DNA of 33,186 nt, taken from assembly GCA_013153105.1 (NCBI GenBank), contig JAADFC010000081.1, forward strand, positions 1 through 33,186, read 5' to 3'. Made by a program: the position numbers and the translations under genes. Shown here piece by piece: positions 14,992-22,844 of the stretch. The stretch comes from Thermoproteota archaeon. Lineage in GTDB: Archaea; Thermoproteota; Thermoprotei_A; Sulfolobales; Pyrodictiaceae. Within the stretch, counting starts at the first letter, position 1, and the number at the start of each line of letters is the position of its first letter. The notes beneath the pieces were generated by a model that worked only from the letters and a program-made list of their open reading frames with translations, did not search any database and had not been told where the DNA came from.

Positions 14992-16716
14992 CTAGGCTGC
15001 CTCTTCGCGGGCGGCGTCCTCGTCTGGCAGTAGCAGTAGTAGCGGCTCTGGCGCGTCCCGTGTGGAGGCGACGGCCCACCCGGTGTCTATGACTGCGAGT
15101 GTCTTCATTACAGTGTTTATGGCGTTCTCTTCAGTGTGGCCTGTCACGAGCTGGGCCATGTACCTTGCTTCGCGTGGCTCGGACTGTCGGAGTGCTATGC
15201 GTAGCGCGGCGTTTGAGGGTATTGAATGGTGTATGCTGCTTGGCTGCTGCGTCAGAGCGGTGAGTACTACGCCGTACTTCCTGGCCTCGGCGTACAGTTT
15301 CGCTGCTATGTTGTCCCTGTCTTCTTTCGGCGCGTATATGTGGGCCTCGTCCAGGACTATGAGCAGCCTCGCCCGCGGCCCCGCGTGGCCGAGGAGCTGC
15401 ATATGGGTGTAGACGAGTCTGAGCAGGGTGTCCACGTATAGCCGTTTTTGCTCGTGGCTGCGGAGTTGTGAGAGGTCTATTATCGTGTTGGACTTGAACA
15501 GCTCTCCCACGTTTACGGTAGTCCTCGAGAACGTCGAGCCTGCAAGCAGTGCTATGTAGCTTGCCAGGAGGGCTGCCCGTTTATCGTGGACGGCGAGTCG
15601 GCGTAGATACGCTTCAAGGTCGGCCAGTGTCGGGCCGGGCCGCCGCCACGTGGCGGGGTCGTCGTCCCGTATCTCGCTGGCCTCGTATAGCTCTGACAGC
15701 GCCTGCTCTAGCAGCTGCTGCTGGAGCGGGCCGAGCCGGAAGATGGAGGCTATCAGCTGGGCAGCCTCGGCCGCTCTCTCCCGGGGCGGGGCGCCAGCGG
15801 GGTCTAGGGGGTTCACGGCTGCCCGACGCGGGTCTAGCACCCTAAAGCCTGGCAGCAGTCTAGCATACTCGCCGTGCGGGTCTACGACGAGAACGTGCAC
15901 CCCCTGCGCTGCGGCCTCGGCTGCGAGGCGGGCTGCGAGCCTGGACTTACCGGCGCCGGTGGCGCCGGCTATGAAGCCGTGGGTGGGCCCGTCGACCCTT
16001 AGAAGCCTGGTTCTAGCCTCCGTGGGCTGTAGGGAGAGCAGCCAGCCCCAGGGCCCGTGGCGCGGCTCCGGGAGCTTCACGTGTAGGCAGTTGCACCTGC
16101 TGAGCGCGGCTACAACCCTACCGAGGCGTGTCTCGCCGGTCCCCGCCGGTATGGGGGGCGGCAGCAGGGAGAGCCCGGTCACGGCGGCGGAGGGCTCGTA
16201 GACGGCTATGGCTGCGATGACCGCAGCGGCTGCGGTGGCTGGCGTGCATGAGAGAAGCGTGAACCCGTGGACCATGAAGGCTGCTATTACAGCGCCCGGC
16301 AGCGTCGGCTGGCCAGCCGCGGGCAGGGCTGCGGCGGCCGCGGCTGCGAGCAGGAGGTTGAGCCCGCTTCTCTGGAGGCTGCAGAGCGACTTGGGGGCCG
16401 CCAGCAGGGGGAGGGTAAGTGTGAGCGGGTCCCGGCCGCCCCGGAGGCTGCGGTAGGCGTTGACCAGTGCAGCTATTATCGCGGCGGACACGGCCGGGGA
16501 GGCGTAGCCTCCGAGGCCTGTTGCGGCTGCAACCCACGCAGCCACCGCCACGGAGGCGGCCGCCGAGCCGGTCAGCAGCGTCAGCGCGGCCTCGGCGACG
16601 TGTACCGCCGCCCAGCCGAGGGAACCAGGCTCCAGCATTGGGGCCGGCGCGAGCAGGGCGGCGGTTGCCACTGCTATAAGCGTCAGCCGTCTACACCCAG
16701 AGACCGGCTGCTCCAT
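14992..16716 (-). CDS. cedB: Membrane-anchored HerA/VirB4-type ATPase, CedB candidate
   Basis: Probable energising ATPase of the crenarchaeal Ced DNA-import system. The N-terminal 190 residues are Ala/Leu-rich with about six predicted membrane segments (for example LTLIAVATAALLAPAP, ASVAVAAWVAAATGLGG, LLLAAAAAAALP, AAAVIAAIAVY). A cytosolic HerA/FtsK/VirB4 ATPase follows: Walker A GATGAGKSR (K257), VLVVDPHGEY, Walker B LLIVLDEAH (about 455), and LTALTQQPSS as sensor region. CedB of Sulfolobus is likewise a membrane-bound HerA/VirB4 homologue. The start is ATG 16716 with a GAGGGGGGTG site 6 bases upstream. It is divergent from the Lhr helicase (32-base gap) and lies 3 kb from CedA1/CedA. A second ATPase in the ced run makes the CedB name provisional. 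Confidence 0.72.
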   Translation of the reverse strand: MEQPVSGCRRLTLIAVATAALLAPAPMLEPGSLGWAAVHVAEAALTLLTGSAAASVAVAAWVAAATGLGGYASPAVSAAIIAALVNAYRSLRGGRDPLTLTLPLLAAPKSLCSLQRSGLNLLLAAAAAAALPAAGQPTLPGAVIAAFMVHGFTLLSCTPATAAAAVIAAIAVYEPSAAVTGLSLLPPPIPAGTGETRLGRVVAALSRCNCLHVKLPEPRHGPWGWLLSLQPTEARTRLLRVDGPTHGFIAGATGAGKSRLAARLAAEAAAQGVHVLVVDPHGEYARLLPGFRVLDPRRAAVNPLDPAGAPPRERAAEAAQLIASIFRLGPLQQQLLEQALSELYEASEIRDDDPATWRRPGPTLADLEAYLRRLAVHDKRAALLASYIALLAGSTFSRTTVNVGELFKSNTIIDLSQLRSHEQKRLYVDTLLRLVYTHMQLLGHAGPRARLLIVLDEAHIYAPKEDRDNIAAKLYAEARKYGVVLTALTQQPSSIHHSIPSNAALRIALRQSEPREARYMAQLVTGHTEENAINTVMKTLAVIDTGWAVASTRDAPEPLLLLLPDEDAAREEAA

Positions 16717-16748
16717 GGCTGCACCCCCCTCAAAGGGCTGGAGAGGCT

Positions 16749-19550
16749 ATGGCAGGCGTCTCAGGGAGCTTCCGGCTGCTGCACCCGCGGCTGCAGGCCG
16801 CGCTTGAGCTGAGAGGCTACCGTCAGCCGACGCCGGTCCAGGAGAAGGCTATACCGGCTATACTCCGCGGGGAGAACGTGCTGATTATAGCGCCGACGGG
16901 TAGCGGTAAGACTGAGGCGGCCCTCCTCCCGATATTCTCTAGGCTCATAGGCTCCAGGGAGCCCGGCGTGAAGGCTATCTACGTCACTCCCCTGCGTAGC
17001 CTGAACAGGGACATCTTCCGGAGGCTAGCCGAGCTCGCGGCCAGCGTTGGCCTGCGGCTGGAGGTTAGGCACGGTGACAGCACGTCGGGCGAGAAGAGAC
17101 GCTTCCTCATGAATCCTCCCGACATAATGGTTACCACTCCCGAGACGCTCTACTTCCTCCTCTCTGTGGACCGGTTCCGCGAGTCACTCAAGAGTCTCCG
17201 CTTCATAGTTGTAGACGAGGTTCACGAGCTGGTCTCGAGTAAGAGGGGTGTCGAGTTCAGCCTGGCGCTCGAGAGGCTCGAGCGCTGGTATGCCAGGAGG
17301 AGACTGCAAGTAGCGGCGTTGTCGGCGACGGTGGCCGACCCCTGGAGGGTTGGCCGCCTCGTCTTCTCATGGAGGCGGTTCGTGGTAGTCGAGCCTGCCG
17401 CCTCAAAGAAGCTTGCTGTAACTGTAGACTACGCGGGCCCAGGCGGGGCGGCGTTGAGGATAGCCGAGTATGTTGGTAGTGTGGAGGGCCCCGTCCTAGT
17501 CTTCGCCAACACGCGTGACACAGCTGAGATGCTCGCTGTAGAGCTCGCGGAGATACTCGGGGAGGACAAAGTCCGCGTCCACCATGGTAGCCTTAGTAGA
17601 GAAGTGAGGGTTGAGGTTGAGAGGCTGCTGAAGCAGGGGAGAGTGAAGGTTGTCGTTGCAACGTCAAGCTTAGAGTTGGGCATTGACGTGGGCAGTGTAG
17701 GGCTTGTGGTACAGTATCTATCGCCTAGGCAGGCGCTGAAGCTTACACAGCGCGCGGGCAGGTCCGGCCACCGGCTGGACGCCGAGTCGCGGGCTGTAAT
17801 AGTCTCCGATGGCAGCGTCTTCGACCTGCTAGAGTCGGCGGTTATAGCCGCGAGGGCGGCTCGGGGGGATATAGAGGAGCTGCCGGCGCATAGCCGTGCC
17901 CTCGACGCCCTTGTCCACCAGCTTGTAGGGATGGCTATAGAGAAGGGGAGGTTCAGCGTATGGGACGCCTACGGTATCGTAGCTGCCTCAGCGTATTATG
18001 AGGGTGTTGACATAGACTACATAGCTGAGGCTGTAGATGTCGCGGCTGGGTCGCGGCTGCTCCGCCGCTCCGGCGAGACGCTCTCCCCCGGCGCCCGCTC
18101 GAAGAGCTACTACTTCTCGACAACAATGATACCCGACACAGTCCAGTACATGGTTGTGGACGTGGAGAGTGGCAGGAGGATAGGCAGTCTCGACGAGGAG
18201 TTTGTTGTAACGCTTGAGCCTGGTAGTGTGTTCGTACTCTCGGGGAGACTGTGGGAGGTCGTGGATATTGAAGGGGAAAACGTACGCGTGCGCCCCAAGA
18301 GGGAGGTGAGGCTAGTACTCCCGAGCTGGGAGGGCGACCTCATACCCGTAGACTACAAGGTTGCGAGAGAGGTTGCAAGCCTCCTCCGCCGCTTCGAGGC
18401 CCGAGGCAGGCTGCCCGAGGGCTACCCGCTCGTAGATAGGGCTCGTCGACGGGTCGAGGAGGTCCTCCGCCGCCACCTGGAGACTGCCAAGGTGCTGCCC
18501 CATGATCGTAGGCTTGTCGTAGAGGCTTACGGGGATACCGTGGTTGTCTACTGCTTCCTCGGCAGTAGGGGCTGCAAGGCGATGGAGTACCTCCTCTCCG
18601 CGTACCTAGAGCAGGCGTATGGCATCGTGCCGCAGGCCGGGAGCACGCCATATGTCGTGCTGCTCCGGCTTCCAAGGCCGCTGGCCGTGGAGGAGGTTGT
18701 AAGGGCGCTAAGGAGCCTCGCGGATCTCCCTAGGGAGGAGCGTAGGAGAATGTTAGCTAGCGCGGTGAAGAGAAGCCGCGTCTACGAATGGATACTCTAC
18801 CGCGTCGCCCAGCGCGCCGGAGCCCTGCCCCGCCGAGGCTCTGACGCGGCAGCGGTGAAGGCGATACTAAGGACATTGAAGGATACACCTATAGGCGAGG
18901 AGGCTATGCGCGAGATCATGACCGTAAAGGTTGACTGTAAGCCCCTAGAGAGGCTCTTCGAAGGCATAAAGCGCGGCAGTATAGAGGTTGTGGGCTACCA
19001 GGGGAGGCACCTTACCCCCCTAACCCAGGAGGCGGCGGGCGAGGCCAGGCTGGGCGAGCGTGTAAGCCCCGAGAAGCTCCCTCCAAGCCTCATAGCCGAG
19101 ATAGTCAAGAGGAGGATGGCGCAGCGCGACGCCATACTTGTATGCATGAGGTGCGGCGAGACGACGGTGGTTAAGATATCGAGGCTCCCGAGCTACCCCG
19201 AGAAGCCGCGCTGCCCCCGCTGCGGCGCCTCGCTGCTAGCGCCGGTCTACAGCGAGGAGGAGGCGCACGAGGCGAAACGCCTCCTAGCCGCTGCACGCCG
19301 CGGCAAGTTGAGGGGCGCGGATAGAAAGAGGCTCCAAGAGCTCATGGAGAGAGCTGACCTAGTCCTGCAGTACGGCCGATACGCGGTGGAGGCCCTCTAT
19401 AGCAGGGGTGTGGGTGTCGTTAATGCTCGACGCGCGCTGAAGAACCTTACAGTGTTTGGTGAAGCTGCGTTCTACGAGGCGCTGGTGAAGGCTGAGGCGA
19501 ACTACGCCAGGTATAGGGGTAGGCTCCAGAAGAGCACGGCTCGCGCCTAG
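16749..19550 (+). CDS. lhr: Lhr-type SF2 helicase (archaeal aLhr family)
   Basis: Large helicase-related protein, an ATP-driven 3'-5' translocase on DNA or RNA:DNA hybrids linked to repair. Domains: RecA1 with Q-motif-like YRQPTPVQEKAI, Walker A (APTGSGKTE, about 47-55), TPLRSLNRDIF, TTPETLY, DEVH (about 157), LSATVADP; RecA2 with VFANTRDTAE, VRVHHGSLS, ATSSLELGIDVG and motif VI QRAGRSGHR; then the winged-helix and Lhr-specific C-terminal region. Near residues 798-827 there is a four-Cys zinc module (CMRCG, 26 residues on CPRCG). Which archaeal Lhr subfamily (aLhr1 or aLhr2) is not settled. ATG 16749 is preceded by GGAGAGG. The cedA1 gene follows after 63 bases on the same strand. Confidence 0.92.
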   Translation: MAGVSGSFRLLHPRLQAALELRGYRQPTPVQEKAIPAILRGENVLIIAPTGSGKTEAALLPIFSRLIGSREPGVKAIYVTPLRSLNRDIFRRLAELAASVGLRLEVRHGDSTSGEKRRFLMNPPDIMVTTPETLYFLLSVDRFRESLKSLRFIVVDEVHELVSSKRGVEFSLALERLERWYARRRLQVAALSATVADPWRVGRLVFSWRRFVVVEPAASKKLAVTVDYAGPGGAALRIAEYVGSVEGPVLVFANTRDTAEMLAVELAEILGEDKVRVHHGSLSREVRVEVERLLKQGRVKVVVATSSLELGIDVGSVGLVVQYLSPRQALKLTQRAGRSGHRLDAESRAVIVSDGSVFDLLESAVIAARAARGDIEELPAHSRALDALVHQLVGMAIEKGRFSVWDAYGIVAASAYYEGVDIDYIAEAVDVAAGSRLLRRSGETLSPGARSKSYYFSTTMIPDTVQYMVVDVESGRRIGSLDEEFVVTLEPGSVFVLSGRLWEVVDIEGENVRVRPKREVRLVLPSWEGDLIPVDYKVAREVASLLRRFEARGRLPEGYPLVDRARRRVEEVLRRHLETAKVLPHDRRLVVEAYGDTVVVYCFLGSRGCKAMEYLLSAYLEQAYGIVPQAGSTPYVVLLRLPRPLAVEEVVRALRSLADLPREERRRMLASAVKRSRVYEWILYRVAQRAGALPRRGSDAAAVKAILRTLKDTPIGEEAMREIMTVKVDCKPLERLFEGIKRGSIEVVGYQGRHLTPLTQEAAGEARLGERVSPEKLPPSLIAEIVKRRMAQRDAILVCMRCGETTVVKISRLPSYPEKPRCPRCGASLLAPVYSEEEAHEAKRLLAAARRGKLRGADRKRLQELMERADLVLQYGRYAVEALYSRGVGVVNARRALKNLTVFGEAAFYEALVKAEANYARYRGRLQKSTARA

Positions 19551-19586
19551 AATAGTTTCGCTCGACCCCAACCCGGGGGCGGCAAG

Positions 19587-19607
19587 CCCCGGGCACCCCC
19601 GGGGAGG
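19587..19607 (+). promoter_or_regulatory. Hairpin overlapping the cedA1 ribosome-binding site
   Basis: CCCCGGG (19587-19593) pairs with CCCGGGG (19598-19604) across a 4-base CACC loop. The 3' arm contains the first bases of GGGGAGG (19601-19607), the ribosome-binding site of cedA1, whose TTG start is at 19614. It could mask initiation, or act as an Lhr-gene terminator stem without a T run. Confidence 0.45.
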
Positions 19608-19613
19608 CGTGGG

Positions 19614-19877
19614 TTGGCGCAGGGGATAACCGAGCTTATCTCACAGCTGACCCAGCAGGTGGTCAGCGCGGCCTGGGGCCTCTTTCTGCTAACCTGGAGC
19701 CTAGGCTGGATACTTCGCGGCGCCCCTATACCCTTCCTCCGTGTAAAACGCGCAGGCCAGGACCTTGTCGAAGATGCTGTGTGGGCCGCCTTCTGGCTCG
19801 CCGTCGGCTCAACGATATTCGCAGCTGTATCATATATAGCAAACACGATATCGAGCTCTGTAACCGGGGTAGGGTGA
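19614..19877 (+). CDS. cedA1: CedA1-like two-helix membrane protein / pilin
   Basis: An 87-residue protein with two membrane helices (about residues 16-35, VVSAAWGLFLLTWSLGWILR, and 54-76, DAVWAAFWLAVGSTIFAAVS plus YIA) joined by a short positively charged loop (LRVKRAGQ). This is the layout of CedA1 of the crenarchaeal DNA-import system, which was shown to build a conjugation-like pilus related to VirB2/TraA pilins in Aeropyrum. No cleavable signal peptide is evident. The basic loop predicts that both termini face outward. The start is TTG 19614 with GGAGG at 19603-19607. The cedA-like gene begins 7 bases after its stop. The call rests on size, topology and neighbourhood, not on alignment. 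Confidence 0.75.
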   Translation: MAQGITELISQLTQQVVSAAWGLFLLTWSLGWILRGAPIPFLRVKRAGQDLVEDAVWAAFWLAVGSTIFAAVSYIANTISSSVTGVG

Positions 19878-19884
19878 CGTAGCG

Positions 19885-21411
19885 TTGCTGGTATCGCAGC
19901 TGCTGGCGATAGCGACCCAGCTGGCAGTGCTGACATACTACACGGGAGTCCTCATCTACATGTTACCCATACCCCTCAAGAGGCTGAAGAGGCTAGCCCC
20001 CCATCTCATGGTCGACGGGCTCTACGCGGCGCTCCTCATAGGGCTATTCTCCACCCTGCTCTATGTGAGTGACTACATAGGGAGCCTCAGCGGCTACACG
20101 CTGATGGATGTTTTGGTAACGACGCAGGGGTACTTCCGTGGTGTACTCGAGCTGTACTACATGAAGAAGATGTACGAGCTTCTGATGAGCGCCATACCCA
20201 TAGGCAAACCCTCACTCGCAATATCGATAATATTCATACCGCTAATGGTTGTATACACATTCATAGTATCAGCGAGCCTGTCCCTGCTCTCCATCGTACT
20301 CTCCGTGATAAACCTCAAAGCAGAGCTAATGGCACTGGGCGTCGCGCTATACGCCGTACCACTTCGCCTCGCGCGGAGCGCAGGCGCGTCACTGATAGCC
20401 TTCGCCCTTGTAGTCAACGCGGCGCTCCCGTTCTTCCCCCACTGGATGAAGATGATACTAAGCTCGGTAGGCCTCTCAGAGAAGGAGCTGTTCTGGGAAA
20501 ACGAGACGCTGACAACCTATCCAACACCAAGCCTGCACCCCTTCTGGGGAAGAGTTACAGACAGCCTAGGCGACGCGCCGAAGTACGCAGTGGTGGCGGT
20601 AGAGAATTCGACTACAGTCATACTATACCAGACTAACCGCCAAGGATACTATGCAGCATCAAACCCTGCACCCTCCACAGGAACCTATGATATATACGTG
20701 GACTACATGGGCTTGAAGATAACCGAGCCCCCACTGATGCGGGTCAGAGTGCCAGCCGACCTAGAGCCTACATACGAAGCCACCATACTCCCGTACCGGT
20801 TCGACATCAAGCTCTCAAGTATCGTGAAGTTCCTTGAACCGCAGGCCATCCTATGGACGAACTGCGCTATAGAAGACGCAGAACACTACATAGCACCGGA
20901 CGGAGACAGGATAGTGCATAGCAACGTTCTGAAGTGCACGTTCATGATAAGCCCAGAACTGCATGCAATGATGGGTCTACCCTCAGCATGTAGGCTACGC
21001 TCATTCCTGATACAACCCCCAAGCGTTGGCGGAGTCACGAGGGCGACTCTCGAGCAGAGGGACTGGCACGGGCTCCAGGTCGATGTATACAGTATCGTGG
21101 GCCTAGTGAACCTAACAAAAATAGAGAACGGAGGCTTTACGCTAAGGATAGACTACGACTGCCCTAGGAACTATGTGCCCTACCAGCCTCTTGGCGTCTC
21201 AAGCTTGGAGCCTGACAGCCTCTATGCACAAGTAACAGCAGAACTCGAGAAAAGCGTTGAAAAAGCTGATATGATGAATATAATACCGTTTGGTATAGCA
21301 TTCAGCCTCTCAGTATTTTCATTTCTAACAATAGTAATGCTTATCGTTAGAGATACGGCGCGTTTGATTGGCGCGTACTCGCCTTCGATAGTAATCGAGC
21401 CCCTGAGGTGA
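19885..21411 (+). CDS. cedA: CedA-like polytopic membrane protein with large ectodomain
   Basis: A 508-residue membrane protein expected to be the channel core of the Ced DNA importer. The N-terminal 190 residues contain about five to six membrane segments (TQLAVLTYYTGVLIYMLP; YAALLIGLFSTLLYVS; IIFIPLMVVYTFIVSASL; LIAFALVVNAALPFF). Residues about 195-470 form a soluble, beta-rich domain with four cysteines (TNCAIED, LKCTF, SACRL, YDCPR), consistent with a disulfide-bonded extracellular domain. A last membrane helix (IPFGIAFSLSVFSFLTIVML) is near 475-495. CedA of Sulfolobus is a 6-7 TM protein, and I recall it as much shorter, so the ectodomain is notable. Start TTG 19885 with GGGTGA overlapping the cedA1 stop. 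Codon use toward the 3' end is more A/T-rich than in neighbours. Confidence 0.75.
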   Translation: MLVSQLLAIATQLAVLTYYTGVLIYMLPIPLKRLKRLAPHLMVDGLYAALLIGLFSTLLYVSDYIGSLSGYTLMDVLVTTQGYFRGVLELYYMKKMYELLMSAIPIGKPSLAISIIFIPLMVVYTFIVSASLSLLSIVLSVINLKAELMALGVALYAVPLRLARSAGASLIAFALVVNAALPFFPHWMKMILSSVGLSEKELFWENETLTTYPTPSLHPFWGRVTDSLGDAPKYAVVAVENSTTVILYQTNRQGYYAASNPAPSTGTYDIYVDYMGLKITEPPLMRVRVPADLEPTYEATILPYRFDIKLSSIVKFLEPQAILWTNCAIEDAEHYIAPDGDRIVHSNVLKCTFMISPELHAMMGLPSACRLRSFLIQPPSVGGVTRATLEQRDWHGLQVDVYSIVGLVNLTKIENGGFTLRIDYDCPRNYVPYQPLGVSSLEPDSLYAQVTAELEKSVEKADMMNIIPFGIAFSLSVFSFLTIVMLIVRDTARLIGAYSPSIVIEPLR

Positions 21412-21416
21412 AGCGC

Positions 21417-21587
21417 ATGGGTAGAGTGATCAGGCTCACACCCTCAACGGCCTCGGCTGCGGCTCTAGCCGTAGCAGCCGCGACGGCTGTCACGAACTAT
21501 GATAGCAGTATAGTATTAATTTTATTCTTTTTAAATGTTTTATTTGGGATTATAGTGTATAGGGTTGCTTGGAGGGATGCAAGTTGA
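21417..21587 (+). CDS. cedA2: 56-residue two-TM membrane protein, CedA2-like
   Basis: A short gene that length cut-offs would miss. It begins at ATG 21417, 5 bases after the cedA stop and behind GAGGTGA, and ends at TGA 21585-21587. Translation starts MGRVIRLTPSTASAAALAVA and ends VYRVAWRDAS. It has two hydrophobic segments: about 11-26 (TASAAALAVAAATAVT) and 31-50 (SIVLILFFLNVLFGIIVYRV), linked by NYDS. Sulfolobus has a small two-TM gene, cedA2, next to cedA and needed for the system; size, topology and position match. Its stop overlaps the TTG start of the following ATPase gene by four bases, indicating translational coupling. It sits in the most A/T-rich stretch of the window. Confidence 0.72.
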   Translation: MGRVIRLTPSTASAAALAVAAATAVTNYDSSIVLILFFLNVLFGIIVYRVAWRDAS

Positions 21588-22843
21588 TACGTAGTCTCAT
21601 CCCGCAAGGGCTCTTAAGGCTCTTAAGTTCGAAGGGTGGCGAGGAGGGGCGTCTCTGTATAGTACGTGTGCGTAACCGCGAGTGTATAGTGAAGCTCATC
21701 TACCGCGGGCTACTTGCCGACCTCGCGCTGTCCGAAGGGGTCTGTGGAGTAGGGGTGAGCTACACCCGGGCCCCTCTGGGCCCGGCGCTGCGGAGGTTGA
21801 GGTCGGACATACTCAGCCTGGAGGTCATGTTGGAGCAGCGCGAGTCGGCGGCCAGGAGGGAACAGCTAGACCTACTGCGTAGCGTCGAGAAGAGGATAGC
21901 CAGAGAAGCTACGGCGGTTAAGGCTCACCTATACTTTGTTACGTGTGGTGAGCACAGTATTGTAGACGAGCTTAGGTCGCTGGGCTGTAGCGTTGAGGTT
22001 GCATGCGCGAGCGGCGGTGACGTAGGCTTTTTTCGGCCGTTAAGGCTCGGCGGCTACTTCGTCCCGGCAAGCGACGCCGTAGCCTCCGTAGCGTCAGCCG
22101 TCGCCGCCTTAGAGCCGCTCCAGCCGCCAGCAGAGGGTGAAGCAGGGCTCCCTATAGGCGTCGAGCCTAGGCTGCGCGTTGCTGCGTGGCTCGTGCTGAG
22201 GGGACCGGAAGGCGCCAGGCATAGTGTTGTCGTGGGGCCTACGGGGAGGGGTAAGACGTCCCTCCTCGCTCTAGTAGCTAGTCTCGGTGTGCTAGTTGGA
22301 CTCCGTGTGGTCATCCTAGACGCCAAGGGTGACCTTGTACGCTACGTTCTAGAGCTGCTGCCCCCGGCTTGTCTTGAGCGACTGGTAGTGGTAGAGCCGG
22401 AGGAGGGTGAAGCGGTTCTCCGTAGTGTAGCGGAGGAGGCGCGCGCGTCTCCTTCAACCAGGCTCCGGAGGATGCTCATAGTCGACGAGGCTTGGCAGGT
22501 TAGGCGGGGGCTGCTCTCCTCCGTCTACCGGGTGGCTCGGAGCGCGGGGACTGCGGTGATAGCGTCTACACAATACCCAGACGATCTCGGTGGCGTTGTC
22601 TGGAGCAACGCGGCCAACGTTGTCGCTTTCACCTCGGAGGACGAGGATTACATCAAGGCTCTTAGTCGGAGAATGCCGGTGAAGCGTTCCCTTGCAGGGC
22701 TTGGCTTGGGCGAAGCGTTTGTCTGGAGGGGCGGCGAGGCCGTCCTAGTACGGCTCTTCAACCCCTTCGCCCTGCTCGGCGGCCTTAAGGCTAACAGTTT
22801 AAACGGCAGAGCTGCGGCCCGGCCCCAGTCCACGGGGCGGTAA
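21584..22843 (+). CDS. Second HerA/VirB4-like ATPase in the ced run
   Basis: A 419-residue soluble P-loop ATPase. N-terminal region: RLCIVRVRNRECIVKLIYRG strands (HerA/VirB4-like barrel), then a long helix (about 85-115, LSLEVMLEQRESAARREQLD). ATPase core: Walker A GPTGRGKTS (K224), VVILDAKGD, Walker B MLIVDEAW (D301), IASTQYP. No membrane segment is visible. Start TTG 21584 is preferred over TTG 21569 because GGAGG (21571-21575) lies 8 bases before it and the TTGA overlap couples it to the CedA2-like gene. It is either a second motor of the importer (comparable to coupling or assembly ATPases of type IV secretion) or the functional CedB. The uL2 gene starts one base after its stop. Confidence 0.85.
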   Translation: MIRSLIPQGLLRLLSSKGGEEGRLCIVRVRNRECIVKLIYRGLLADLALSEGVCGVGVSYTRAPLGPALRRLRSDILSLEVMLEQRESAARREQLDLLRSVEKRIAREATAVKAHLYFVTCGEHSIVDELRSLGCSVEVACASGGDVGFFRPLRLGGYFVPASDAVASVASAVAALEPLQPPAEGEAGLPIGVEPRLRVAAWLVLRGPEGARHSVVVGPTGRGKTSLLALVASLGVLVGLRVVILDAKGDLVRYVLELLPPACLERLVVVEPEEGEAVLRSVAEEARASPSTRLRRMLIVDEAWQVRRGLLSSVYRVARSAGTAVIASTQYPDDLGGVVWSNAANVVAFTSEDEDYIKALSRRMPVKRSLAGLGLGEAFVWRGGEAVLVRLFNPFALLGGLKANSLNGRAAARPQSTGR

Positions 22844-22844
22844 T

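Noticed and set aside
21230..21590. A/T-rich stretch as evidence for a recent mobile insertion
   Set aside because: Part of the bias follows from Phe/Ile/Leu-rich membrane helices, and no terminal repeats, transposase or integrase are present.
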